NCBI RefSeq assembly: GCF_013213975.1
Contig: NZ_JABSST010000028.1
Span: 1 to 37,468 of the forward strand
Length of the DNA stretch: 37,468 nt
Direction of reading: 5' to 3'
Source: Winogradskyella sp.
Lineage (GTDB): Bacteria > Bacteroidota > Bacteroidia > Flavobacteriales > Flavobacteriaceae
The number at the start of each line of letters is the position of its first letter. The first letter of the stretch is position 1. The notes beneath the pieces are model-generated. The model searched no databases and was not told the origin of the DNA. It saw nothing but the letters and a program-made list of their open reading frames with translations. The translations under genes and the position numbers were made by a program. Shown in pieces: positions 16,164 to 24,919 of this stretch.

Positions 16164-16197
16164 TATGGAAACTTTTATTGTTTTTAAAGTTTCCATA
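16164..16197 (+). promoter_or_regulatory. Operator of the TetR efflux operon, perfect 12-bp inverted repeat
   Basis: TATGGAAACTTT (16164-16175) and AAAGTTTCCATA (16186-16197) are exact inverted copies around a 10-base spacer. They cover the -33 region and end two bases before the -7 box, so a bound dimer would block polymerase. The adjacent TetR-family gene starting at 16218 is the obvious repressor. Confidence 0.85.
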
Positions 16198-16207
16198 CGT
16201 ACATTTG
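16178..16207 (+). promoter_or_regulatory. Promoter of the TetR/TolC/adaptor/RND operon
   Basis: TACATTTG (16200-16207) is an exact TAnnTTTG -7 element. A TTG at 16178-16180 lies 19 bases upstream, the normal -33 spacing in Bacteroidota. The start codon is only 10 bases after the -7 box, so the transcript has almost no leader. The promoter lies inside the operator's footprint. Confidence 0.75.
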
Positions 16208-16217
16208 CGGACTGATT

Positions 16218-16823
16218 ATGAGAGATAAAATAATACACAAATCAACAGAGCTGTTTCTTACACTTGGTTTTAAAAGTGTAACCATGGATGATATTGCCAA
16301 CGAACTTGGAATCTCAAAAAAAACCATATATGTGCATTTTAGTAATAAAACAAAGTTGGTTGAAGCAGTGACATTTCATCTATTTGATACGATTTGTGAT
16401 GGTATTGATGATATTTGCGATAATGCACCAAATCCCATTGAAGAATTGTATTCCATTAAAATGTTTGTGATGCAACATTTAAAGAATGAAAAAACCTCAC
16501 CACAGTATCAGTTAAAGAAGTACTATCCTTTGATACACAGTCAATTAAAGTTTAAGCAGTTTGAAAAAATGCATAATTCGGTACAAGAGAGTCTACAACA
16601 AGGAGTAAATACTGGAGTATTTAGAGATAATATTGATGTTAATTTTATTTCAAGAATGTATTTCACTGGGATGACAGGCATTAAGGATAATATGTTCTTT
16701 CCACCTGAAGAATTTAACATGGAATATCTAATGGAAAGCTACCTAGAATACCACTTAAGAGCCATTGTAACGGAGAAAGGTTTTACCATATTAAATCAGT
16801 TTATAACAGAAAATCAATCATAA
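16218..16823 (+). CDS. TetR/AcrR-family transcriptional repressor
   Basis: 201 residues. The N-terminal DNA-binding domain is typical: KSVTMDDIANELGISKKTIY, then VHFSNKTKLVEAVTFHLF (about residues 18-55). The C-terminal ligand-binding and dimerisation helices show no named subfamily. It is the first gene of an efflux operon: the TolC-family gene starts 9 bases after its stop. It very likely represses its own operon through the inverted repeat at 16164-16197, and release by a toxic substrate of the pump is the common scheme for AcrR-like regulators. The inducer cannot be told from sequence. Confidence 0.93.
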   Translation: MRDKIIHKSTELFLTLGFKSVTMDDIANELGISKKTIYVHFSNKTKLVEAVTFHLFDTICDGIDDICDNAPNPIEELYSIKMFVMQHLKNEKTSPQYQLKKYYPLIHSQLKFKQFEKMHNSVQESLQQGVNTGVFRDNIDVNFISRMYFTGMTGIKDNMFFPPEEFNMEYLMESYLEYHLRAIVTEKGFTILNQFITENQS

Positions 16824-16832
16824 ATATAAATC

Positions 16833-18242
16833 ATGAAAAATACAGCAATTTTTCTATTACTAATCACCATTAGTTTTGGTTTTGCTCAAGATGTCCCGTC
16901 TACCTTTACATTGCAAGAAGCCATAGACTATGCACTAGAAAATAATCGACAAGCTAAGAATGCCTCTAGAGACATTGAAGCGGCAAAACAGCAAAAATGG
17001 GAAACAACAGCAACTGGATTACCCCAAATTAACGCCACAGTTAATTATCAAAACTTTTTAAAACAACAAGTATCCTTATTACCAAATGCCTTTTTTGATC
17101 CTTTTAGTCAGATCAGAAACCTAGATGAATATTATAGTGAATTGTCATCACCAACAGGTATTCCTGAAATTGAACCCGGTTTCACTGAGGTAATTTTTGG
17201 CACAAAGCAAAACGTCAATGCCACAGCAACTGTAAGTCAGCTATTATTTGACGGTTCCTATCTAGTTGGTCTTCAATCGGCAAAAGTATTTTTAGAAATT
17301 TCGAAGAATGCCAAAGACAAGACCGATCTTGAAGTTAGAAAGGGGGTTATAAATGCTTATGGCAATGTACTCTTATCTGAGGAGAGCGTTTTAATTTATG
17401 AAAAAAATATTACCGTACTTCAAAAGAACTTAGACGAAACAACCAAAATTTTTGAAAACGGTTTAGAAGAAGAAGAAAGTGTTGAGCAATTACAAATAAC
17501 ACTTTCCAACCTTGAAAGTAACTTAAATAATGCTAAAAGATTACGTGGTATAGCCTATCAAATGTTCAATATTACACTAGGTATTGATTATAATGCGGAT
17601 GTTATCTTATCTGAAAATTTAGAGGACCTAACTCAAAAGAATATTTCATTAGAACCTTTAACTCAAGACAGTGATGTAACTGAAACCTTAGATTATAAAA
17701 TAGCGGAAAATGATCGTAAATCTAAAGAACTCTTGTTAAAACTTGAAAAAAGTAAAGCCTTACCGCAATTAAGCGCCTTTATTAATGGAGGTTATTTAGG
17801 ATTTTCAGATGAATTTACCTTCTTTGAAAACCAACAAGATTGGGCTGGATTTTCGTCTTTTGGTTTTAATTTAAACCTACCTATTTTTAGTTCGGGAGGT
17901 CGAAGTGCAGCTACACAGCGCGCTAAAATTAATCTTGAAAAATCTAAAGATGATCTTACTGAAACAGAGCAGCGTTTAAAGCTTGAAATTGCAACGGCCA
18001 AAAGCAACTACAAATTTGCAACTGAGGATTACTTTAACAAAAAACAAAATTTAGCTCTGGCCGAACGCATAGAACTTAAAAATGAAACAAAATTTTTTGA
18101 AGGTATAGGTTCGAGTTTCGAATTAAGGCAAGCTCAGACTCAACTTTATACTGCACAACAAGAGTTGTTACAAACTATGCTGAATGTTATTAGTAGTAAA
18201 GCAGAACTAGAAACCATTACAAACAACACATCCAACTTTTAA
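16833..18242 (+). CDS. TolC-family outer-membrane efflux channel
   Basis: 469 residues with a signal peptide (AIFLLLITISFGFAQ, cleavage after about 19). The mature protein has the duplicated TolC pattern of long coiled-coil helices. Typical features are TLQEAIDYALENNRQAKNA at the start of the first repeat, ATATVSQLLFDGSYLVGLQSA, and in the second half FNLNLPIFSSGGRSAATQRA. No lipid-attachment cysteine is present, so unlike many OprM-type channels it is not lipidated. It forms the outer-membrane duct for the adaptor and pump encoded next; the adaptor gene starts 13 bases downstream. Confidence 0.93.
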   Translation: MKNTAIFLLLITISFGFAQDVPSTFTLQEAIDYALENNRQAKNASRDIEAAKQQKWETTATGLPQINATVNYQNFLKQQVSLLPNAFFDPFSQIRNLDEYYSELSSPTGIPEIEPGFTEVIFGTKQNVNATATVSQLLFDGSYLVGLQSAKVFLEISKNAKDKTDLEVRKGVINAYGNVLLSEESVLIYEKNITVLQKNLDETTKIFENGLEEEESVEQLQITLSNLESNLNNAKRLRGIAYQMFNITLGIDYNADVILSENLEDLTQKNISLEPLTQDSDVTETLDYKIAENDRKSKELLLKLEKSKALPQLSAFINGGYLGFSDEFTFFENQQDWAGFSSFGFNLNLPIFSSGGRSAATQRAKINLEKSKDDLTETEQRLKLEIATAKSNYKFATEDYFNKKQNLALAERIELKNETKFFEGIGSSFELRQAQTQLYTAQQELLQTMLNVISSKAELETITNNTSNF

Positions 18243-18255
18243 AAATCAATTGAAA

Positions 18256-19428
18256 ATGAAAAATATAATCAAACTAAGCGTTGTAATCTTATTGTTAGTT
18301 TCATGTGCAGGAGATAACAAATCGATGGCAGTAGAAGATTTAGTTTCCTCTGGCAGCTTAGAGCAGTTACGTGCAAAAAAGACAGAATTAAGTGGGCAGC
18401 AACAACAAATAGACGCGCAATTAAAGGCCTTGGATGAAAAAATCAACGAACTAAACCCACAGTTAAAAGTACCATTAGTTACAACCATTACCACCAAAGA
18501 AATAAAATTTGAACATTTTGTTGAACTTCAGGGTAATGTTATGACTAAACAGAACATTGTTATCCATCCTGAGTACTCTGGTGTGCTAACTAAAGTGTAT
18601 GTTCAAAAAGGAGAAACCGTTAGAAAAGGACAAGCGCTTGCAAAAATTGACGATGGTGGCTTAGGACAGCAACTCGCTCAAATGCAGATTCAAGCAGATT
18701 TAGCAAAAACAACTTTTGATCGTCAGAAACGTCTTTGGGATCAAAAAATAGGAAGCGAAATTCAATATTTGCAAGCAAAATCTAACTACGAGGCTCAACA
18801 AAAAGCTATTGCCCAAATGCAAAAGCAAATTGGTAAGACCATTGTTAGAGCACCATTCTCTGGAACTATTGATGACGTTATTACCGAACAAGGAACTGTT
18901 GTAAGTCCTGGACAATCCCAATTATTTAGGTTAGTAAATCTTGGTTCAATGTACATTGAAACAGATGTTCCTGAAAGTTATTTAACCAATGTTACCGTTG
19001 GAAAAAATGTTGAAGTAAATTTCCCAGTATTAAACCAAAACCTCACTGCTACAGTGCGCCAAGCAGGGAACTTTATTAACCCTGCGAATAGAACGTTTAA
19101 GGTTGAAATCGGAATTCCAAATAAAGACAAAAGTATAAAACCCAACCTTACGGCTAAACTTAGAATTAATGATTACACCAATGAAAAAGCCATTTTAATT
19201 CCGCAAAGTATTATTTCAGAAAATGCTGATGGAGAACAATACGTGTATATCGCAACAGCTAAAAACAAGAGTATTGCAGCAGTAAGTCGAGTCATCATTA
19301 CTACTGGTAAAACACGAGGCGATGATATTGAAGTATTAACAGGTCTTGAAAATGGCGCACAGATCATTGAAGAAGGGGCACGAAGCGTTAAAGATGGACA
19401 AGAAGTTAAGATTCTTGAGGTAGAGTAA
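18256..19428 (+). CDS. RND efflux periplasmic adaptor (HlyD/AcrA family), lipoprotein
   Basis: 390 residues from the ATG at 18256; a TTG two codons earlier is possible but unnecessary. The lipobox is LLLVSC with the acylated Cys at residue 18, so it is anchored to a membrane lipid. A coiled coil follows at once (about 35-75, LSGQQQQIDAQLKALDEKIN). Then come the lipoyl/barrel-sandwich half (VYVQKGETVRKGQALAKID), a helical hairpin (AQMQIQADLAKTTFDRQKRL), the second lipoyl half (TIVRAPFSGTIDDVITEQG) and the beta-barrel. The coiled coil before the lipoyl domain is an addition over AcrA. It bridges the RND pump and the TolC-type channel. Confidence 0.93.
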   Translation: MKNIIKLSVVILLLVSCAGDNKSMAVEDLVSSGSLEQLRAKKTELSGQQQQIDAQLKALDEKINELNPQLKVPLVTTITTKEIKFEHFVELQGNVMTKQNIVIHPEYSGVLTKVYVQKGETVRKGQALAKIDDGGLGQQLAQMQIQADLAKTTFDRQKRLWDQKIGSEIQYLQAKSNYEAQQKAIAQMQKQIGKTIVRAPFSGTIDDVITEQGTVVSPGQSQLFRLVNLGSMYIETDVPESYLTNVTVGKNVEVNFPVLNQNLTATVRQAGNFINPANRTFKVEIGIPNKDKSIKPNLTAKLRINDYTNEKAILIPQSIISENADGEQYVYIATAKNKSIAAVSRVIITTGKTRGDDIEVLTGLENGAQIIEEGARSVKDGQEVKILEVE

Positions 19429-19456
19429 AACTAATTAATCAAAAAAGTCTATTAAC

Positions 19457-22400
19457 ATGACTGATAAACTAAAAAAAGTATATAAAGAATTTCACTTGGC
19501 ATCCTGGGCAATTAATAATAAAACTACAATGTATGTGCTTATTGCAGTGATATTAATTCTAGGTACATCTGCCTACAGATCTATGCCAAGAGAAAATTTC
19601 CCTGAAATTAAGGAAACCAAAATTTACATCAGTACAATTTTTCCTGGAAACACTGCAGAAGATATTGAAAAACTGATTACAACACCGATTGAAGACAAAA
19701 TTAAAACAGTAAGTAATGTTATTGAGATTAAATCTACATCACTCGAAGATTATTCAAGTATTGCAGTAGAATTTGATGAAAATATTACTGTAGAAGCCGC
19801 CAAACAAAAAATAAAGGATGAAGTTGATGTGGAAACATCAAGTGAGGATTGGCCAACATTTAACGGAGCTAAGGTTCAGCCTAATATTTTTGACCTCAGC
19901 ATGTCCGAAGAAATGCCAATTCTTAATATTAATATCTCCGGAGACTATCCTGTCGATAAACTCAAATCATATGGAGAATATTTAGAAGATAAAATCGAAA
20001 GTCTTCCCGAAATAAAAGCTGTTGATATTCGTGGCGCTCAGGATAAAGAGGTTGAAGTTGCTGTTGACATCTATAAAATGATGGCAGCTAGAGTAAGTTT
20101 TAATGACATTACTAACTCTATTGCTAATGAGAATATGACCATATCTGCTGGAAATTTAATTTCGAGTGGACAACGAAGAACCATCCGTGTTATAGGTGAA
20201 ATTGACACACCAAATGAACTCAAATCTTTTGTTGTAAAATCTGAGAATGGAAATGCGATATACTTAAAAGATATTGCGGAAATTAATTTTAGAGATGAGG
20301 ATAAGACAACCTATGCTAGAGAGTTTGGTGCTGCTGTTGTAATGCTAGATGTAAAAAAACGTTCTGGAAAAAACATGGTTGCTGCTTCAGATCAAATAAA
20401 GGTTATCGTAGAGGATGCCATTAAAGACTATTTTCCAGCAGATTTAAGCGTCACTGTATCCAATGACCAGTCTTCGAAGACGATTGGTCAAGTTGATGAC
20501 TTAGTCAATAATATCATTTTCGGAATTATCCTCGTTGTAACAGTTTTAATGTTTTTCCTAGGATTTAAAAATGCACTTTTTGTTGGGTTTGCTATCCCCA
20601 TGTCCATGTTTATGTCCTTAATGATTCTAAATCTTTTAGGCTACACTATGAATACCATGATCTTATTTGGTTTAATTATGGGTCTTGGGATGTTAGTCGA
20701 TAATGGAATTGTGGTGGTTGAAAATGTGTATCGCCTCATGGACCAAGAAGGCATGAGTCGAATGGAAGCCGCCAAAAAAGGGATTGGTGAAATTGCATTC
20801 CCAATTATCATCTCTACAGCAACGACTGTCGCAGCATTTATTCCATTAGGTTTATGGCCAGGTGTTATGGGACAGTTCATGAAATATTTCCCAATTACGC
20901 TATCTGTAGTGCTTGGCTCATCCCTATTTGTAGCGATCTTTTTCAACTCTGTGCTAGTATCGCGATACATGTCTACAGAAGACAAAGAAATGACCTTAAA
21001 ACAAATCATTTCAATTTCTGCAGTTGTAGGTCTTATTGGATTACTCATCATTATTGTTGGTGGAGAATACAGAGCCTTAGGCAGTGTTATGGTGGTAACT
21101 GTAATTTTATTATGGGCGTATCGTCTGTTCTTAAGAAGCTGGGCAAATGGATTCCAAAACAAAATCCTCCCTCGTTGGGAACGTTTTTATGAGCGCATAT
21201 TAAGGGGTGCATTAGGCGGTAAAAAACCAATTTTTATTGCCTTAAGCACGGCATTTTTATTGATACTTGCTATGGTTGGATTTGTTGCATCAATGATGAG
21301 CCAACGTACTAAAGTGGAATTTTTTCCTGATAATACCCCGAACCAAATTATTGTTTATATAGAGTATCCAGAAGGCACGGACATTAAGAAAACAAACGCC
21401 ATCACAAAAGAAGTAGAACAACGTGTTTATACAATTATTAATGAAGAGGCCTATAAGCATCAAGATTATAATTTCTTAACAGAGAGTGCTGTGTCTCAAG
21501 TTGGGGAAGGGTCTGGTAACCCCATGACAGATGGAGGTTCTCAGGCAGAAATGCCACATCGCGGCAAGATTACGGCGACGATGCGGGAGTTTAAATTTAG
21601 AAAAGGTTCCGATAGTAATGAGTTGTATAAAAAGGTTCAGGAAAGTCTAAAAGACGTATACCCTGGAGTCACCATTTCTGTGGAAAAAGATCCAGTTGGA
21701 CCACCTGCTGGAGCACCAATTAATTTAGAATTAACAGGTGAAGATTATGCAGAGTTAATTACTACTGCAGAAAAAATGCGTGACTATATTAATTCTAAAA
21801 GTATTGCTGGAATAGATGAACTTAAAATAGATGTTAACCGTTCCAAACCTTCAATGCAAGTTGTTGTCGATAGAGAAAAGGCTGGTGCGTTAGGAGTATC
21901 TGCAGGACAAGTAGGGCAACAATTACGTAATGCTGTATTTGGCGCTAAAGCTGGCATCTACAAAGAAGGTGGTGAAGACTATGACATCTACGTAAGATTT
22001 AATGAAGAAAATCGCTATAACAACAGTGCTATATTCAATCAGAAAATAACGTTTAGAGATATGGCATCAGGACGTATTAAGGAAATCCCTGTTTCTGCTT
22101 TGGCGTCGCAAAGAAACACCTCTGGATTTAGTGCTATAAAACACCGAAATACAAAACGTGTGGTAACGCTGTACTCGGCATTAGCGCCTGGTTATACTGA
22201 TGCGGCAGCAATTGTTTCTGACGTTCAGGCTGTGATGGAAAACTTTAAAGAACAACCGTCAAGTGTTTCTGTTGACTATACAGGGCAGATTGAAGAACAG
22301 AACAAGCAGATGTCATTTTTAATGGGTGCATTTTTTGCTGGACTAGGATTAATTTTCTTCATATTAATCTTCCAATTTAACTCTGTATCCAAGCCTGCAA

Positions 22401-22999
22401 TTATTATGCTTGCTATTTTCCTAAGTTTAATTGGTGTATTTGGAGGTTTAATAATTACAGGCTCAGCATTCGTAATCATGATGACCATGATGGGTATAAT
22501 ATCTCTTGCTGGAATTGTAGTAAATAATGGTGTAGTACTTTTAGATTACACGCAACTATTAATAGACCGTAAAAAAGTTGAGAACGATCTCGACGGTTCA
22601 GCCTACCTTCAAAAAGCGGATCTTTTAGAAGCTATTATCAAAGGAGGTAAAGCACGCCTTAGACCAGTTTTACTAACTGCAATTACTACAATTTTGGGTC
22701 TTATTCCGTTGGCTACTGGACTAAACATCAACTTCTTTACCCTGTTTAGTGAGTTTAATCCAAATATTTATGTCGGTGGTGATAATGTCATTTTCTGGGG
22801 ACCTTTGGCTTGGACAGTCATCTATGGATTATTCATAGCAACATTCCTTACATTAATCGTAGTTCCAATCTTATTTTATTTAGTGACACGACTAAAAATG
22901 CGTTTGTATAAAAATAGAGTAGGATTAATAACAATGAGTGAGGAAACTGAAGAACATATTCAACTAGATGACCATATTCAACTAGCCTTGGACAAATAA
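19457..22999 (+). CDS. RND-family efflux permease (AcrB-like)
   Basis: 1180 residues, about 130 longer than AcrB. TM1 is near residues 21-40, followed by the porter loop (FPGNTAEDIEKLITTPIED). TM4 carries GLGMLVDNGIVVVENVYRL: D415 is kept but the second of the usual Asp-Asp pair is Asn416. A second porter loop and the second set of helices follow (LAGIVVNNGVVLLDY). Two additional hydrophobic segments lie at about 512-560, between TM6 and TM7, and explain part of the extra length. The pump uses proton flow to export substrates through the adaptor and TolC partner. Substrate is unknown. It ends the operon before the terminator at 23043. Confidence 0.94.
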   Translation: MTDKLKKVYKEFHLASWAINNKTTMYVLIAVILILGTSAYRSMPRENFPEIKETKIYISTIFPGNTAEDIEKLITTPIEDKIKTVSNVIEIKSTSLEDYSSIAVEFDENITVEAAKQKIKDEVDVETSSEDWPTFNGAKVQPNIFDLSMSEEMPILNINISGDYPVDKLKSYGEYLEDKIESLPEIKAVDIRGAQDKEVEVAVDIYKMMAARVSFNDITNSIANENMTISAGNLISSGQRRTIRVIGEIDTPNELKSFVVKSENGNAIYLKDIAEINFRDEDKTTYAREFGAAVVMLDVKKRSGKNMVAASDQIKVIVEDAIKDYFPADLSVTVSNDQSSKTIGQVDDLVNNIIFGIILVVTVLMFFLGFKNALFVGFAIPMSMFMSLMILNLLGYTMNTMILFGLIMGLGMLVDNGIVVVENVYRLMDQEGMSRMEAAKKGIGEIAFPIIISTATTVAAFIPLGLWPGVMGQFMKYFPITLSVVLGSSLFVAIFFNSVLVSRYMSTEDKEMTLKQIISISAVVGLIGLLIIIVGGEYRALGSVMVVTVILLWAYRLFLRSWANGFQNKILPRWERFYERILRGALGGKKPIFIALSTAFLLILAMVGFVASMMSQRTKVEFFPDNTPNQIIVYIEYPEGTDIKKTNAITKEVEQRVYTIINEEAYKHQDYNFLTESAVSQVGEGSGNPMTDGGSQAEMPHRGKITATMREFKFRKGSDSNELYKKVQESLKDVYPGVTISVEKDPVGPPAGAPINLELTGEDYAELITTAEKMRDYINSKSIAGIDELKIDVNRSKPSMQVVVDREKAGALGVSAGQVGQQLRNAVFGAKAGIYKEGGEDYDIYVRFNEENRYNNSAIFNQKITFRDMASGRIKEIPVSALASQRNTSGFSAIKHRNTKRVVTLYSALAPGYTDAAAIVSDVQAVMENFKEQPSSVSVDYTGQIEEQNKQMSFLMGAFFAGLGLIFFILIFQFNSVSKPAIIMLAIFLSLIGVFGGLIITGSAFVIMMTMMGIISLAGIVVNNGVVLLDYTQLLIDRKKVENDLDGSAYLQKADLLEAIIKGGKARLRPVLLTAITTILGLIPLATGLNINFFTLFSEFNPNIYVGGDNVIFWGPLAWTVIYGLFIATFLTLIVVPILFYLVTRLKMRLYKNRVGLITMSEETEEHIQLDDHIQLALDK

Positions 23000-23042
23000 T
23001 AAACTTTATATATTCATTTTTATAAAGTGATTAATAGCGAGA

Positions 23043-23070
23043 AAAGCCTCAACAATAGTTGGGGCTTTTT
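23043..23070 (+). terminator. Rho-independent terminator of the efflux operon
   Basis: AAAGCCTCAAC (23043-23053) pairs with GTTGGGGCTTT (23057-23067) over 11 base pairs with one G-U, a 3-base loop and a five-T tail. It lies 44 bases after the permease stop codon. Confidence 0.88.
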
Positions 23071-23093
23071 AAGTAATTATCCTTTAAGTTGAT

Positions 23094-23101
23094 TAAATTT
23101 G
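23094..23101 (+). promoter_or_regulatory. -7 promoter element of aspS
   Basis: TAAATTTG is an exact TAnnTTTG match, 18 bases before the aspS ATG at 23120 and after the upstream terminator. No good -33 box is seen. The short leader fits the -7 position. Confidence 0.6.
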
Positions 23102-23119
23102 CAGGATTAATTTTTGAAT

Positions 23120-24874
23120 ATGTATAGAAGTCATAATTGCGGTGAATTACGAGCTGCTCACAATAATAAAGAAGTTACTTTAGCTGGTTGGGTTCAAGGT
23201 GTAAGAGATAAAGGATTTATGATCTATGTCGATCTGAGAGATCGATATGGAATTACGCAATTGTATTTTGATGAGGATCAGTCTGCGAAAGACCTTATGC
23301 AAAAGGCTCAGAAGTTAGGACGTGAATTTGTAATTCAAGTAAAAGGTAAGGTTCAAGAACGCGCTTCAAAAAATCCTAATATTCCAACAGGAGATATTGA
23401 AGTATTGGTTTCAGAGTTAAACATTCTAAACAATTCAATTGTTCCACCATTTACTATCGAGGACGACACTGATGGTGGAGATGATTTACGTATGAAATAC
23501 CGTTATCTCGATATTCGTCGTAATCCAGTAAAAGAAAGTTTAATCTTTAGACATAAAGTTGCACAAGCTGTCCGTAATTATTTATCTAGTGATGGTTTTA
23601 TTGAGGTAGAAACACCCTATCTCATTAAATCTACTCCAGAAGGCGCACGCGATTTTGTGGTACCATCACGAATGAACGAAGGTCAGTTTTATGCGCTACC
23701 ACAATCACCACAGACCTTTAAGCAACTGCTTATGGTTGGTGGATTGGACAAATACTTTCAAATTGTAAAGTGTTTCAGAGATGAAGACTTACGTGCTGAT
23801 CGCCAACCAGAGTTCACACAAATAGACTGTGAAATGGCTTTTGTAGAGCAAGAAGATATCTTAAATACGTTTGAAGGTTTAACTCGTCATCTATTAAAAG
23901 AAATTAATGGTGTTGAGGTAGACAAATTCCCTAGAATGCTATATGAAGACGCCATGCGCTTATATGGTAACGACAAACCAGACATTCGTTTTGGGATGCA
24001 ATTTGGAGCGCTAAACGAGGTTGTAAAACACAAAGAATTAAATGTGTATAAAAATGCAGAACTCGTTGTAGGCATCGCTGTTCCTGGCGGAAATTCTTAT
24101 ACGAGAAAAGAAATTGACAAACTCATTGATTGGGTGAAACGTCCACAAGTAGGAGCTTTAGGAATGGTTTATTGTAGATGTAACGATGATGGTACTTTTA
24201 AATCATCCGTTGACAAATTTTATGACCAAGAAGATTTAGCAAAGTGGGCACAAGTTACTGGCGCAAAAGCAGGAGATCTTATTTGTGTACTTTCTGGAGA
24301 AACCAATAAAGTGCGTGCGCAATTAAGTGCCTTACGTATGGAATTGGCTGAGCGTCTAGGTTTACGTAAGCCAAATGAATTTGCACCACTTTGGGTTATG
24401 GACTTTCCGCTTTTAGAGTGGGATGAAGAGACAGAACGTTATCATGCCATGCATCATCCGTTTACTTCTCCAAAACCAGGTCAACTAGAGCTGTTAGACT
24501 CAAAACCAGGTGAGGTTAAAGCCAATGCTTATGATTTAGTTTTAAATGGCAATGAAATTGGTGGTGGATCAATCCGTATTCATGATAAAGCCACACAAGC
24601 GGTTATGCTAAAACATCTTGGGTTCTCGGATGAAGAGGCTAGAGCACAATTTGGCTTTTTAATGGATGCCTTTGAATATGGCGCACCTCCTCACGGCGGC
24701 ATTGCGTTTGGACTTGATAGATTAGTTGCAATTTTAGGAGGGCAAGAAACAATTAGAGATTTTATTGCCTTTCCAAAGAATAACTCAGGGCGTGATGTTA
24801 TGATAGATGCACCTGCGCCTATAGATGAAGAACAGCTCGATGAGCTCAATCTTAAGTTGAATTTAAAATCATAA
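23120..24874 (+). CDS. aspS: Aspartyl-tRNA synthetase
   Basis: 584 residues from the ATG at 23120; a TTG two codons upstream would add only Met-Asn. The bacterial AspRS architecture is complete: OB-fold anticodon domain ([20 protein letters not shown]), motif 1 ([20 protein letters not shown]), motif 2 ([20 protein letters not shown]), the bacterial GAD insertion in the middle, and motif 3 ([19 protein letters not shown]). The FTQID and FRDEDLR signatures mark it as aspartyl rather than asparaginyl. A separate asnS in this window means it can be the discriminating type, although Gln/Asn amidation cannot be excluded. It has its own promoter and a strong terminator at 24880. Confidence 0.97.
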   Translation: MYRSHNCGELRAAHNNKEVTLAGWVQGVRDKGFMIYVDLRDRYGITQLYFDEDQSAKDLMQKAQKLGREFVIQVKGKVQERASKNPNIPTGDIEVLVSELNILNNSIVPPFTIEDDTDGGDDLRMKYRYLDIRRNPVKESLIFRHKVAQAVRNYLSSDGFIEVETPYLIKSTPEGARDFVVPSRMNEGQFYALPQSPQTFKQLLMVGGLDKYFQIVKCFRDEDLRADRQPEFTQIDCEMAFVEQEDILNTFEGLTRHLLKEINGVEVDKFPRMLYEDAMRLYGNDKPDIRFGMQFGALNEVVKHKELNVYKNAELVVGIAVPGGNSYTRKEIDKLIDWVKRPQVGALGMVYCRCNDDGTFKSSVDKFYDQEDLAKWAQVTGAKAGDLICVLSGETNKVRAQLSALRMELAERLGLRKPNEFAPLWVMDFPLLEWDEETERYHAMHHPFTSPKPGQLELLDSKPGEVKANAYDLVLNGNEIGGGSIRIHDKATQAVMLKHLGFSDEEARAQFGFLMDAFEYGAPPHGGIAFGLDRLVAILGGQETIRDFIAFPKNNSGRDVMIDAPAPIDEEQLDELNLKLNLKS

Positions 24875-24879
24875 CTATC

Positions 24880-24905
24880 AAATCCTGCTTCTTGCAGGAT
24901 TTTTT
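24880..24905 (+). terminator. Rho-independent terminator after aspS
   Basis: AAATCCTGC (24880-24888), loop TTCTT, GCAGGATTT (24894-24902), then a T-run. The stem begins six bases after the aspS stop. The next gene starts 15 bases later, so that gene either has a promoter within aspS or depends on read-through. Confidence 0.9.
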
Positions 24906-24919
24906 GTTAGATTTAAGCA

